From the NCBI GenBank assembly GCA_947259435.1, contig CAMYMP010000717.1:1-7128 (forward strand): a stretch of DNA of 7,128 nucleotides, read 5' to 3'. A program made the position numbers and the translations under genes. A model generated the notes under the pieces. It had not been told where the DNA came from. It saw only the letters and a program-made list of their open reading frames with translations, and searched no databases. This document shows, piece after piece, positions 1-6,936 of the stretch. Position 1 is the stretch's first letter. The number at the start of each line of letters is the position of its first letter. The stretch is from an uncultured Woeseiaceae bacterium. GTDB lineage: Bacteria > Pseudomonadota > Gammaproteobacteria > Woeseiales > Woeseiaceae.

Positions 1-176
1 TTTTCATCGCGCGGAATACCGTAGTGCTCACGAATGGCCGCAAACACTTCGGCCTGCTTGACCGTGTCGACGCCCAGGTCAGCCTCGAGGTCCAGATCGA
101 GATCCAGCATGTCGGGCGGGTAGTCGGTCTTCTCAGCAACGATCCGGATCACCTGCTCTTCAACATCGTCCAGCGC
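1..176 (-). other. Acyl carrier domain start, with Thr at the expected phosphopantetheine Ser
   Basis: Residues about 1617-1674, cut off by the window edge. The segment LEADLGVDTVKQAEVF aligns with the carrier motif of PUFA synthases (LGIDSIKRVE), with T1654 (codon at 63-65) at the Ser position. The flanking acidic helix (LDLDLEADLG) and the following helix (AEVFAAIREHYGI) fit an ACP fold. A long Ala/Pro-rich linker (about residues 1555-1616) precedes it, as is usual for tethered carriers. Whether Thr accepts a phosphopantetheine arm is not known from the sequence; functional carriers may follow outside the window. Confidence 0.7.
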
Positions 177-3100
177 GGCAGCGGAGGGCACCGGCGCCGC
201 GGACTCCGCCGCCGGTTCGGGCACTGGCGCTGCAGGCACCGGATCGGGTACTGACGGCACAGCCGCCGGCGCTTCGTGTACGGCCGGTGCAGCTGGCGCC
301 GCCGCAACCGCCGGTTGCGCCGTCACAGCTGGCGCATCAGCCGCGGCCCGCTTCGGCGGTCCCTGATCTTTGATGCGCAACCTGCGGGACACCACTTCGA
401 GGTCGGCCTGATCATAGCCGCTGACCTCGCCGAGCCAGGCCCGCCAGCGCTCTGCGTCGGCAATGCGATAGTCGAAGCCGAGCTGATCGGGGTTACGCCG
501 CCGGCCGTCGGGTGACGGCGTCCACCGCGTCAGCGACATTGCGAGCTGTGAGCCGAAGCCGGCACCGAGCCGCAGTGCGTACTGCACGGGGTATGCGCCT
601 CCCGTGGAAAGATTCAGGTTACCCAGTTCGGGATCGACCTCCTTGAAGTTTGGCACCGGTGGCACAACGCCGGTCTCCAGCGCCTTGATCGCCACGACGT
701 CCTCGACGCCCGCACCCATCGCGTGCCCCGTGAAGCCCTTGGTGTTCGAAATGACGATCTGATCCGCCTTGTCCCCGAACACGGACCGCAACGCGTGGAT
801 CTCGGCCGATGCGCTGCCGCCGCGCGCAGGCGTGTAGGTTTCGTGCGACATGAACATCATTTGGGGCGCCATCTCGTCGCGCGAGATACCGTGTTTTCTC
901 TCGACCCTGGAAACCAGATCTTCCATCACGCCTGCAATGTGATTGACGTCGAGTCGCGTGCCGTGGAAAGCGCTGTTAGCCGTTACGGAGCCCAAAAGTT
1001 CGACAATTGGCTTCAAGCCCCGATTGCGGAAAGCGGCCTCGCCTTCGACAACGAAGGCAGCCGCGCCCATGCCGGCGATCATGCCGTGGCGACGGCGATC
1101 GAACGGCGTTGCCGCGTCCTTCGGATTGTCGTCGGTCGCCGCGGCGCCCGATGCCAGGAAGCCGGCGCCGATCCACTCCATCAGATGATCGGAAGTCACG
1201 TTGTCCGCGGAGACGACGATGACGCGCTTGCAGCGTCCCTGACGGATCCAGTCTTCGGCGACTGACATCGCCTGCGTGCCGCTCGCACAGGCCCCGTTGA
1301 TCTGCGTGTTCGGCCCGCGCGCGCCGATCTCTTCGGCAAACTGCGAATGCCCCATCGCCAGCACGCGGAACAGGAACTTCCGGTCGAAGTGGAACTCCGT
1401 CTTGCCGACCAGGCTCTTCAGTTCGCTGATGCGGCGATCGATCTCGTCGATGCCGGCGCCGCTGCCGTTGCCGTGGTGGCTGAACCAGTCCCTGAGGCTC
1501 TCGAGCCCTTCGAGCTGTTCACGATGCCCGCGTTCGGTGTAGTAGCCGTCGAGCTGCTCGCTGAAAGCGTCCATGCCCGGGAATGCGGACGCGAAGATCA
1601 CACCCGTTTCGTCGCGCAGCGCATCGGGCAGCCGCCAGCGATCGGGCAGCTTGCTGCCCGTCGTCGTGGTCTTGTACGCCATCGTCAGCGGGATGCCTGC
1701 ATCGCGCAGCGCGTCCAGGCCGACGGCGATGGCCAGTGCGGTCGTCGAGTCGAATGCCTCGACACGTTCGGGCTTGACGCCGAACTCTTTGGTTAGATCG
1801 AACTCACCTGCTCTGCCACCCAGTTTGATGACATCCTTCGTGTCGTCGATTGTGACCATGGTCGGTTCGCCGTGCTCGGGCTTGACCAGCCGCGTGATGT
1901 GCTTCGCCGTCATGGCCTGCCGCAGACGATAGGGGATGACATCGATGAACTGCTCGCCGTGCAGCAGCCGGCTCACGTTATCGTCATCGAATACCTTTGC
2001 CGTACCCGGCAGGCCCAGCGCCGCACCGCTAACGACGATGCGGCCAGAGTCTGTCTGCGGCGAGCCAGCGAGGATCTGCCGGCCGCGCTCCATGAACTCG
2101 CCGAACAGTATCGCCAGCTCGCTTTCTGCGGCGCTCGCCGCAGCCGCGGCGGTTGCCGGAGCGACAACAGGCGGCGCTTCCTGCACGGGCGCAGCGACTG
2201 TCGCGGGCTGCGGTTCCGCCCGGCCGACGCCGTGGCCGGCTGCATACAGGCCGCACATCGCCTGGTTGAATGAGACGGTTTCGCCGACTTTCGGGTGATT
2301 GGTGAATAGCGAAACGACGTCCGCGCGATCACCGAGCACGCTGTCGACGAAGCCTTTCAGGGCTTTCTTCGGGCCGACTTCGACGAACACCCTCGCGCCC
2401 GCGTCGTAAAGGGTTTCGAGGCCGTTCACGAACTGCACCGGCGAGGCGATCTGCTTACCCAGAGCATCGATAACGTTCTCGGCCGCGCCATCGCCGGTCG
2501 CATAAAAGCTGCCCGTTACATTACTGATGACGGGAAGTTCCGGTGCACGCACCTGCATGCGCGACAGCACCTCTTTGAGCGGCTTACTCGCAGGCGCCAC
2601 GATCTTCGTATGAAACGCGTGACTGACCGGCAACGGCACCACTTGCATGTCTTCGGCGCTGAATCGTTCGATCGCTTCGTCAATTGCGGCACTCTCGCCG
2701 CCGATCACGGCCTGCTCATTACTGTTGATATTTGCAATCACGACATAGCCGTCGACACTTGCGAGCACGCGCTGCACATCGCTCAACGGTGCAAATACCG
2801 CGGCCATCTTGCCGTTGTCTTCCAACGCCACGCTGACCATTTCGCGACCGCGCGCGCTGACAGCTTCGAGCGCATCGGCGAAGCTCAGGACACCCGCCTG
2901 CACGAGGGCAGCGTACTCGCCGAGGCTATGACCCATGACCATGTCGGGCTGGATGCCGTAGCCTTCCAGCATCTCGGTCAGCGCATAGTTCGCCGTCAGC
3001 ATCGCCGGCTGCGTGATCTCTGTCTGCTTCAGCGCTTCATTCGCCTTCTCTATCTCTGCCGCATCGCCGTCGTCGACGAAGACGAAGTCGGACAGCATTT

Positions 3101-5024
3101 TGCCGTCGAGATGGGATTCCATCACCCGGTCCGCCTGCTCGAAGACGGCGCGCACGACGGGTTCCTGGTTGCGGAACTCGCTCAGCATGTTGACGTACTG
3201 GGAACCCTGCCCCGGGTACAGGAACGCGATCTTGCCTTTCTCACCAGACCCTCTGAACACACCCTGCGACGTGAGCGCCGACCAGAGCGACGACTCGTCG
3301 CGCTCCAACGCTTTTGCGGCAAGCCCGATCTTGCGAATCAGGTCCTTCGGGTTCTTGAAGTCGATCGCGATACGCTCGGGTGCATCAAGGTCGCGCTGCA
3401 GAGGGGCTTCGTGGCCCAGCACGCGATTCGCCTCCGCTTCGCCGCGCAACCGGCGCAGCCGGTTGGCGAGCTCGGCGGCGGTATCGGCACCCAGCACCAC
3501 TGCGCCGCCCAGCGGCGCCTTCGCCGCGGCGGCCATGCCAGCGGCCGGAGCTTGCGTCGTCTCCGGCGTCACGAAAGTCTTCTTGCGGTCCGTCGTCAAA
3601 CGGCCAGGAATATACTCTTCGAGCACGGCGTGGAAATTCGTACCGCCGAATCCGAAAGCGCTGACGCCCGCACGCCGCACGCCGCAATCGGGTTTCTCCC
3701 AATCACGGAGTTCGGTGTTGACGTACAACGGCGAATGCTCGAAGTCGATGTTCGGATTCTTCGTGTCACAGTGAATGCTCGGCGGTAACACCTTGTCGTG
3801 CAGTGCCATCACCGTTTTCAACACCCCTGCTGCTCCTGCGGCGCCTTTCAGGTGGCCAATGTTCGACTTCACCGATCCCAGCGCAACGCTCGATGGCTGC
3901 GCGCCAGCGCTCGAGAAGACATCCGTGAGGCTCTCCACTTCGACGACGTCGCCGACACGCGTAGAGGTGCCATGACCTTCGACATAGGTCGCCGTGGACG
4001 GCGACAACCCGGCGTGCTCCCAGGCCCGCTGGACGGCGAGCTTTTGTCCAACCGGGTTCGGTGCCGTAATGCCTTTGCCCTTGCCGTCGCTCGAGCCGCC
4101 CATGCCCCGCAGGATGGCGTAGATATGATCGCCGTCGCGCTCGGCGTCTTCGAGTCGTTTGAGCAGGAACAGTGCCGCGCCCTCGCCCATGACAAAACCG
4201 TCGGCGCCGTCCGCGTAGGGTCGGGTACCGGTCGCAGAGAGCGCGCCGATCTTGCAGAACTTCACGAACGAGGATGCGCCCATGTTGCGGTCGATGCCGC
4301 CGGTAATGACGGCATCGAAATCGTGTTCCTCGAGACCTTCGATCGCAGCGCTCATGGCGGCCATGGCGGAGGCGCACGCCGCATCCACGACGTAGTTGGG
4401 GCCGTGCAGGTTGAACAGGTTGGCGATGCGGCCTGCCATCACATTGGCGAGCTCGCCAGGCATTGAGTCTTCGGTGATCTCCGGGATGACCTCGCGCAGG
4501 CCCTGTCGTGTCTGGGCGAGAATGGCTGCCTGCACATCGTCGGGCAGCTCCTTGAAACTCTCGGCTTCCTGTAGCTCGCGGGCAAACTCCGGGAAGTACA
4601 CGCGCAGCGCCGTGAAGTAGTGTTTTTCCCCGGCCATGGCGTTACCGAGGATGACCGCGGTGCGATCGGTGTCGAGCGGCCGCTCGGGGTAGCCATAGTC
4701 TTCGAGCAAGCTTCGCGTGCAGGCAATGCCCCAACGCTGTGCGTCGTCCATGGCACTGGCAACTTTGGGCGGAACTGGCAGCTTCCAGTCGAACGGTTTC
4801 CAATCCCAGTCGCGCACCCAGCCGCCGATCTTCGAGTAAGTCGCGTCGTCTGTCTGCGGGTCGGGACTGTAGTAAAGCTCCGGGTCCCAGCGCTCGGGAT
4901 CGACGTCGGTAATCGAGTAGGTCCCCGATTTGATGTTTTCCCAGAAGGTCCTGGCGTCCGCTGCGCCCGGCATGATGGCGCTGACGCCAACTACGGCGAC
5001 GGCGCGATGTGCAGTATCTCTCAT
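1..5024 (-). CDS. PfaA-like multidomain lipid/polyketide synthase, KS-AT-KS-ACP, 3' end outside window
   Basis: This is an iterative type I fatty acid/polyketide synthase subunit, expected to be cytoplasmic, condensing malonyl units into a lipid chain. One frame is open from the ATG at 5024 to the left edge (1674 complete codons); all catalytic residues fall in that frame, so I see no frameshift. Domain order: KS1 about residues 8-470, AT about 600-905, Ala-rich linker about 933-966, KS2 about 994-1500, Ala/Pro-rich linker about 1555-1616, carrier domain from about 1617. The start was chosen because KS1 begins at once (AVVGVSAIMPG) and AAGGA lies upstream; the ATG is 4 bases after the dehydrogenase stop, so the pair is probably translationally coupled. 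The N-terminal half resembles PfaA of polyunsaturated fatty acid synthases, but PfaA has no second ketosynthase before its carriers. The Thr in the carrier site is odd. The product cannot be predicted; C-terminal domains are not visible. Family call is firm, function is inference. Confidence 0.9.
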   Translation of the reverse strand, partial: MRDTAHRAVAVVGVSAIMPGAADARTFWENIKSGTYSITDVDPERWDPELYYSPDPQTDDATYSKIGGWVRDWDWKPFDWKLPVPPKVASAMDDAQRWGIACTRSLLEDYGYPERPLDTDRTAVILGNAMAGEKHYFTALRVYFPEFARELQEAESFKELPDDVQAAILAQTRQGLREVIPEITEDSMPGELANVMAGRIANLFNLHGPNYVVDAACASAMAAMSAAIEGLEEHDFDAVITGGIDRNMGASSFVKFCKIGALSATGTRPYADGADGFVMGEGAALFLLKRLEDAERDGDHIYAILRGMGGSSDGKGKGITAPNPVGQKLAVQRAWEHAGLSPSTATYVEGHGTSTRVGDVVEVESLTDVFSSAGAQPSSVALGSVKSNIGHLKGAAGAAGVLKTVMALHDKVLPPSIHCDTKNPNIDFEHSPLYVNTELRDWEKPDCGVRRAGVSAFGFGGTNFHAVLEEYIPGRLTTDRKKTFVTPETTQAPAAGMAAAAKAPLGGAVVLGADTAAELANRLRRLRGEAEANRVLGHEAPLQRDLDAPERIAIDFKNPKDLIRKIGLAAKALERDESSLWSALTSQGVFRGSGEKGKIAFLYPGQGSQYVNMLSEFRNQEPVVRAVFEQADRVMESHLDGKMLSDFVFVDDGDAAEIEKANEALKQTEITQPAMLTANYALTEMLEGYGIQPDMVMGHSLGEYAALVQAGVLSFADALEAVSARGREMVSVALEDNGKMAAVFAPLSDVQRVLASVDGYVVIANINSNEQAVIGGESAAIDEAIERFSAEDMQVVPLPVSHAFHTKIVAPASKPLKEVLSRMQVRAPELPVISNVTGSFYATGDGAAENVIDALGKQIASPVQFVNGLETLYDAGARVFVEVGPKKALKGFVDSVLGDRADVVSLFTNHPKVGETVSFNQAMCGLYAAGHGVGRAEPQPATVAAPVQEAPPVVAPATAAAAASAAESELAILFGEFMERGRQILAGSPQTDSGRIVVSGAALGLPGTAKVFDDDNVSRLLHGEQFIDVIPYRLRQAMTAKHITRLVKPEHGEPTMVTIDDTKDVIKLGGRAGEFDLTKEFGVKPERVEAFDSTTALAIAVGLDALRDAGIPLTMAYKTTTTGSKLPDRWRLPDALRDETGVIFASAFPGMDAFSEQLDGYYTERGHREQLEGLESLRDWFSHHGNGSGAGIDEIDRRISELKSLVGKTEFHFDRKFLFRVLAMGHSQFAEEIGARGPNTQINGACASGTQAMSVAEDWIRQGRCKRVIVVSADNVTSDHLMEWIGAGFLASGAAATDDNPKDAATPFDRRRHGMIAGMGAAAFVVEGEAAFRNRGLKPIVELLGSVTANSAFHGTRLDVNHIAGVMEDLVSRVERKHGISRDEMAPQMMFMSHETYTPARGGSASAEIHALRSVFGDKADQIVISNTKGFTGHAMGAGVEDVVAIKALETGVVPPVPNFKEVDPELGNLNLSTGGAYPVQYALRLGAGFGSQLAMSLTRWTPSPDGRRRNPDQLGFDYRIADAERWRAWLGEVSGYDQADLEVVSRRLRIKDQGPPKRAAADAPAVTAQPAVAAAPAAPAVHEAPAAVPSVPDPVPAAPVPEPAAESAAPVPSAAALDDVEEQVIRIVAEKTDYPPDMLDLDLDLEADLGVDTVKQAEVFAAIREHYGIPRDE
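524..2045 (-). other. Ketosynthase domain 2 (FabF-like, divergent motifs)
   Basis: Residues about 994-1500 of the synthase. The nucleophile is C1246 in NGACASGTQ; the histidines are H1394 in SHETYTP, where HGTGT is usual, and H1434 in TKGFTGHAMGAG, close to TKSMTGH of FabF. The Cys-to-His spacing is 148 and His-to-His 40, against 134 and 40 in KS1. The PFDxxRxG element is present as PFDRRRHG. So the triad is intact and the domain is probably catalytic rather than a chain-length factor, which normally lacks the cysteine. Its sequence is clearly different from KS1, so it is not a recent internal duplication. Confidence 0.8.
2310..3227 (-). other. Acyltransferase domain, malonyl-CoA type
   Basis: Residues about 600-905 of the synthase. 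The domain opens with FLYPGQGSQY, the nucleophile is S700 in GHSLGEYAAL, and the catalytic histidine is H805 in the motif HAFH (residues 802-805). An Arg-containing SARGREM segment follows the nucleophile by about 20 residues, as in other acyltransferases. In PKS families HAFH goes with malonyl-CoA and YASH with methylmalonyl-CoA, so straight-chain malonyl extension is the likely chemistry. Substrate choice from this motif is a family rule, not proof. Confidence 0.85.
3615..5003 (-). other. Ketosynthase domain 1 (PfaA/type I PKS type)
   Basis: Residues about 8-470 of the synthase. The active-site cysteine is C217 in DAACAS, and the two histidines are H351 in EGHGTST and H391 in KSNIGH, giving a complete Cys-His-His triad. 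The domain closes with GFGGTNFHAVLEEY. The early WxxDxxxYxPDP-like region and the roughly 100-residue stretch before the cysteine resemble the ketosynthase of PfaA rather than a modular PKS ketosynthase. It should carry out decarboxylative Claisen condensation. Domain borders are approximate. Confidence 0.9.
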
Positions 5025-5028
5025 CGAC

Positions 5029-6684
5029 TTATTTTTCCTTGCGGCCGTATAGCGCGTCGGCCACGGCGTTCATGTCAGAAATCAGTCCCAGTTGCGCTTT
5101 GTGTATAGCGCTGAGGTTAATAGTCTCGGTCAGGCCGACCGGTTCACTGGTCTCGGCGCCGATGACCAGCGACAAGCCATCGGCAGCGACCTTCGCGGCC
5201 GCCTGACGTGCGAGTATGCGTGCCATTGCGCTGACCGTGTCTGCGTCGTGTCGCTTCTCCGCCTTGTCATCCAGTTGGTTCCCGATGCAGCGCGCTGCCC
5301 TGCGCGAGAGACTGGCCGCGCACTCGGCCCACGCGATCAGCTCGCCGAGCCGCATGAGTACGTGCTGGTTGCGGGTGAGCTTGCCCGTGCGACAGCGTTC
5401 CAGAAGCGTCGCCAGCGCATGCAGGCAGAGCGCGGCTGTGGCGGCGCCAATTTCCGGCCGCGTCGCGTGCAGCTGTTCCATCTCCCGCCCCTGTGCGTGG
5501 TAGTAATCACCGCGCGTCTTGAGGTGCTGCTGCCAGCGATCGCGCGCGATCGTCATCTCCATGATCTCCGAGGTGCCCTCGTAAATCGTCGTGATGCGCA
5601 CGTCGCGCTTGATCTTCTCCACAATGTACTCGCGTGTATAGCCGTAGCCGCCAAACGCCTGAATCGCGGCCTCGGCGGCGGCGTTCCCGGCCTCAGAGCA
5701 GAAATATTTGGCGATAGCGCCCTCCGTGTTCAGGCTGCCTTCTCCGGAATCGATACGGGCTGCTGTCTCCTCGATCATCGCCCGGCCGCCTTCCAGGCGC
5801 ACCACATGCGGCACGATCAGCTTGTGCGTATAACCCTGCTTTTCGGCAAGTGGTGACCCTGCCTGGATACGCTCTTTGGAATATTCGATGGCCCGATCCA
5901 TGGTCTCCCAACCGCAGCCGAGCCCGAAAGCCGCGACCATCAGCCGCGTGAAGCCGAACACGAGCTGCGCCTGCACGAGACCTTGTCCCTCGACACCGCC
6001 CAGCAGCTGCTCGGCCGGAACGTAGACGTTGTCGAGGATCACGGCGGCCGTGTTGCTGTCGCGAATCCCATGCTTGTCTTCGGGTTTGCCGTGACTCAGG
6101 CCTTCCGTGCCGGCCTCGACCAGAAACCAGCTCGGACCGCCCGGTGCCATGGCAAGCACAGAATACAGATCGGCGAAGCCGCCGTTGCTGATCCACTGCT
6201 TGGCACCGCTTATCTTGTAGCCTTTCACGCTGCCGTTGTCGCCGACCGGGTGCGCCCGGGTTTTCAGCGCGCCCAGGTCGCTGCCGGCCTGCGGCTCGGT
6301 GGCGGCATAGGCCATGAGCAGCCCTTCTTCCGCGAGCCGGGTCATCCAGTGTGCCTGCTGCTCGGGTGTACCGCCCACGCGGATGGGATCGCTACCAAGA
6401 AAGGTCGCCAGCACCCCCGTGGCGATACCCAGGTCGACGCGGGCCATCGCTTCACAAACCCGGTAAACATCGAAAGCCCCGCCGCCCATGCCGCCGTATT
6501 CTTCAGGAATGAACAACAGCTGGATGCCAATCGTCTCGCCGCACAGATCCCGGACCAGTTTGACGGGAAATTCCTCGTCCGCATCGAGATCCAGGAGCAG
6601 CTTCTCGGGGAGTGCGTCCGCGGCGAATCTCTGCACGGCATCGAGTGTCATCGTCAGCATTTCGGAATCTATTGCACTGCTCAT
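5029..6684 (-). CDS. Acyl-CoA dehydrogenase, FAD-dependent, with C-terminal helical extension
   Basis: This flavoenzyme is predicted to oxidise an acyl thioester to the trans-2-enoyl form, passing electrons to an electron-transfer flavoprotein. In 551 residues the motifs run in family order: N-terminal helical domain (about 1-120), FAD/substrate loop [10 protein letters not shown] (127-136), KQWISNGG (162-169) in the beta domain, [10 protein letters not shown] (344-353), and the catalytic base E369 in IYEGTSEI. About 170 residues follow the base, more than in MCAD-type enzymes and reminiscent of the extra C-terminal helical region of VLCAD/ACAD9, which points to long-chain substrates. The ATG is the first start after an in-frame TAG twelve bases upstream; a weak AGG lies 8 bases before it. 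No signal peptide or membrane segment is seen. It is the first gene of a bicistronic unit with the synthase, so its substrate may be a product, starter or carrier-bound intermediate of that enzyme. The enzyme class is firm; the substrate is inferred. Confidence 0.93.
   Translation of the reverse strand: MSSAIDSEMLTMTLDAVQRFAADALPEKLLLDLDADEEFPVKLVRDLCGETIGIQLLFIPEEYGGMGGGAFDVYRVCEAMARVDLGIATGVLATFLGSDPIRVGGTPEQQAHWMTRLAEEGLLMAYAATEPQAGSDLGALKTRAHPVGDNGSVKGYKISGAKQWISNGGFADLYSVLAMAPGGPSWFLVEAGTEGLSHGKPEDKHGIRDSNTAAVILDNVYVPAEQLLGGVEGQGLVQAQLVFGFTRLMVAAFGLGCGWETMDRAIEYSKERIQAGSPLAEKQGYTHKLIVPHVVRLEGGRAMIEETAARIDSGEGSLNTEGAIAKYFCSEAGNAAAEAAIQAFGGYGYTREYIVEKIKRDVRITTIYEGTSEIMEMTIARDRWQQHLKTRGDYYHAQGREMEQLHATRPEIGAATAALCLHALATLLERCRTGKLTRNQHVLMRLGELIAWAECAASLSRRAARCIGNQLDDKAEKRHDADTVSAMARILARQAAAKVAADGLSLVIGAETSEPVGLTETINLSAIHKAQLGLISDMNAVADALYGRKEK
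5036..5040 (-). promoter_or_regulatory. Ribosome binding site for the synthase inside the dehydrogenase end
   Basis: AAGGA sits 11 bases before the synthase ATG and overlaps the last lysine and glutamate codons of the dehydrogenase. The junction reads TAAGTCGATG, a 4-base intergenic gap. This supports the chosen start and re-initiation by ribosomes finishing the upstream gene. The spacing is a little long for an ideal site. Confidence 0.6.
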
Positions 6685-6706
6685 AGCGATCGCCTACACC
6701 TCTCCC

Positions 6707-6719
6707 TTTGCCCGGCAAA
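6707..6719. promoter_or_regulatory. 13-bp palindrome in the leader, candidate operator
   Basis: TTTGCC-C-GGCAAA is a perfect inverted repeat with 6-base arms and a one-base centre. It lies between the predicted transcription start and the ribosome binding region of the dehydrogenase, where a bound repressor would block the operon. No regulator gene is present in the window to pair with it, and the short arms could arise by chance. Confidence 0.35.
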
Positions 6720-6737
6720 ATACCGATGCTCGACCCA

Positions 6738-6766
6738 ATTAACAGACAGAAGAAAAACGCTGTCAA
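6738..6766 (-). promoter_or_regulatory. Sigma70-type promoter of the dehydrogenase-synthase operon
   Basis: A perfect -35 box TTGACA (6761-6766) is followed by a 17-base spacer and a -10 box GTTAAT (6738-6743), which matches 4 of 6 consensus bases. Transcription would start near 6731, leaving a leader of about 47 bases before the dehydrogenase ATG. It lies in a locally AT-rich stretch (about 42% GC in 6721-6780) and is the only promoter-like site I can see for both genes. Confidence 0.6.
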
Positions 6767-6936
6767 TCAGGAAAGATATCTATACCGGAGACGGCGGCAA
6801 CGCTGCGGAAGCATTTAAGCGTCTCGCGGCGATTCCGGATGCAGCGGTGACCTCGCAGCGGCAAGAAAACCTCGAAGCTCTGCCAGGGTACTGACAGATT
6901 AGCTTTCTTGGATAGGCAGAATTCGGCTATTTACCG
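6767..6936. other. Intergenic stretch without a recognisable gene
   Basis: I find no gene here that I can support. One plus-strand frame reads without a stop to the TGA at 6892-6894 and has a protein-like composition (ending ENLEALPGY), but it has no plausible start of its own and simply continues an antisense frame of the dehydrogenase. A minus-strand frame (STLAELRGFLAAARSP) is also open briefly between stops. Neither is recognised. A 9-base direct repeat, CCAGGGTAC, occurs here (6883-6891) and again at 7078-7086. Confidence 0.5.

Noticed and set aside
2610..3788. Long plus-strand open frame (392 codons) and many other plus-strand frames opposite the synthase
   Set aside because: They are antisense shadows of a high-GC coding gene: Arg/His/Ala-rich, no recognisable motifs, and opposite well-conserved AT and KS domains.
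5537..5552. Perfect 16-bp palindrome CGATCGCGCGCGATCG
   Set aside because: It lies inside the dehydrogenase where it encodes the conserved IARDR segment after the catalytic loop; GC-rich codons explain it and nothing suggests a site.
6686..6693. GCGATCGC octamer next to the dehydrogenase start, like the cyanobacterial HIP1 core
   Set aside because: I did not notice it recurring, whereas HIP1-rich genomes show it often; a chance palindrome here.
5983..6894. Plus-strand open frame of 303 codons covering the dehydrogenase start and the intergenic region
   Set aside because: Most of it is antisense to the conserved dehydrogenase N-terminus, and the final 40 or so residues match nothing I recognise and have no start of their own.
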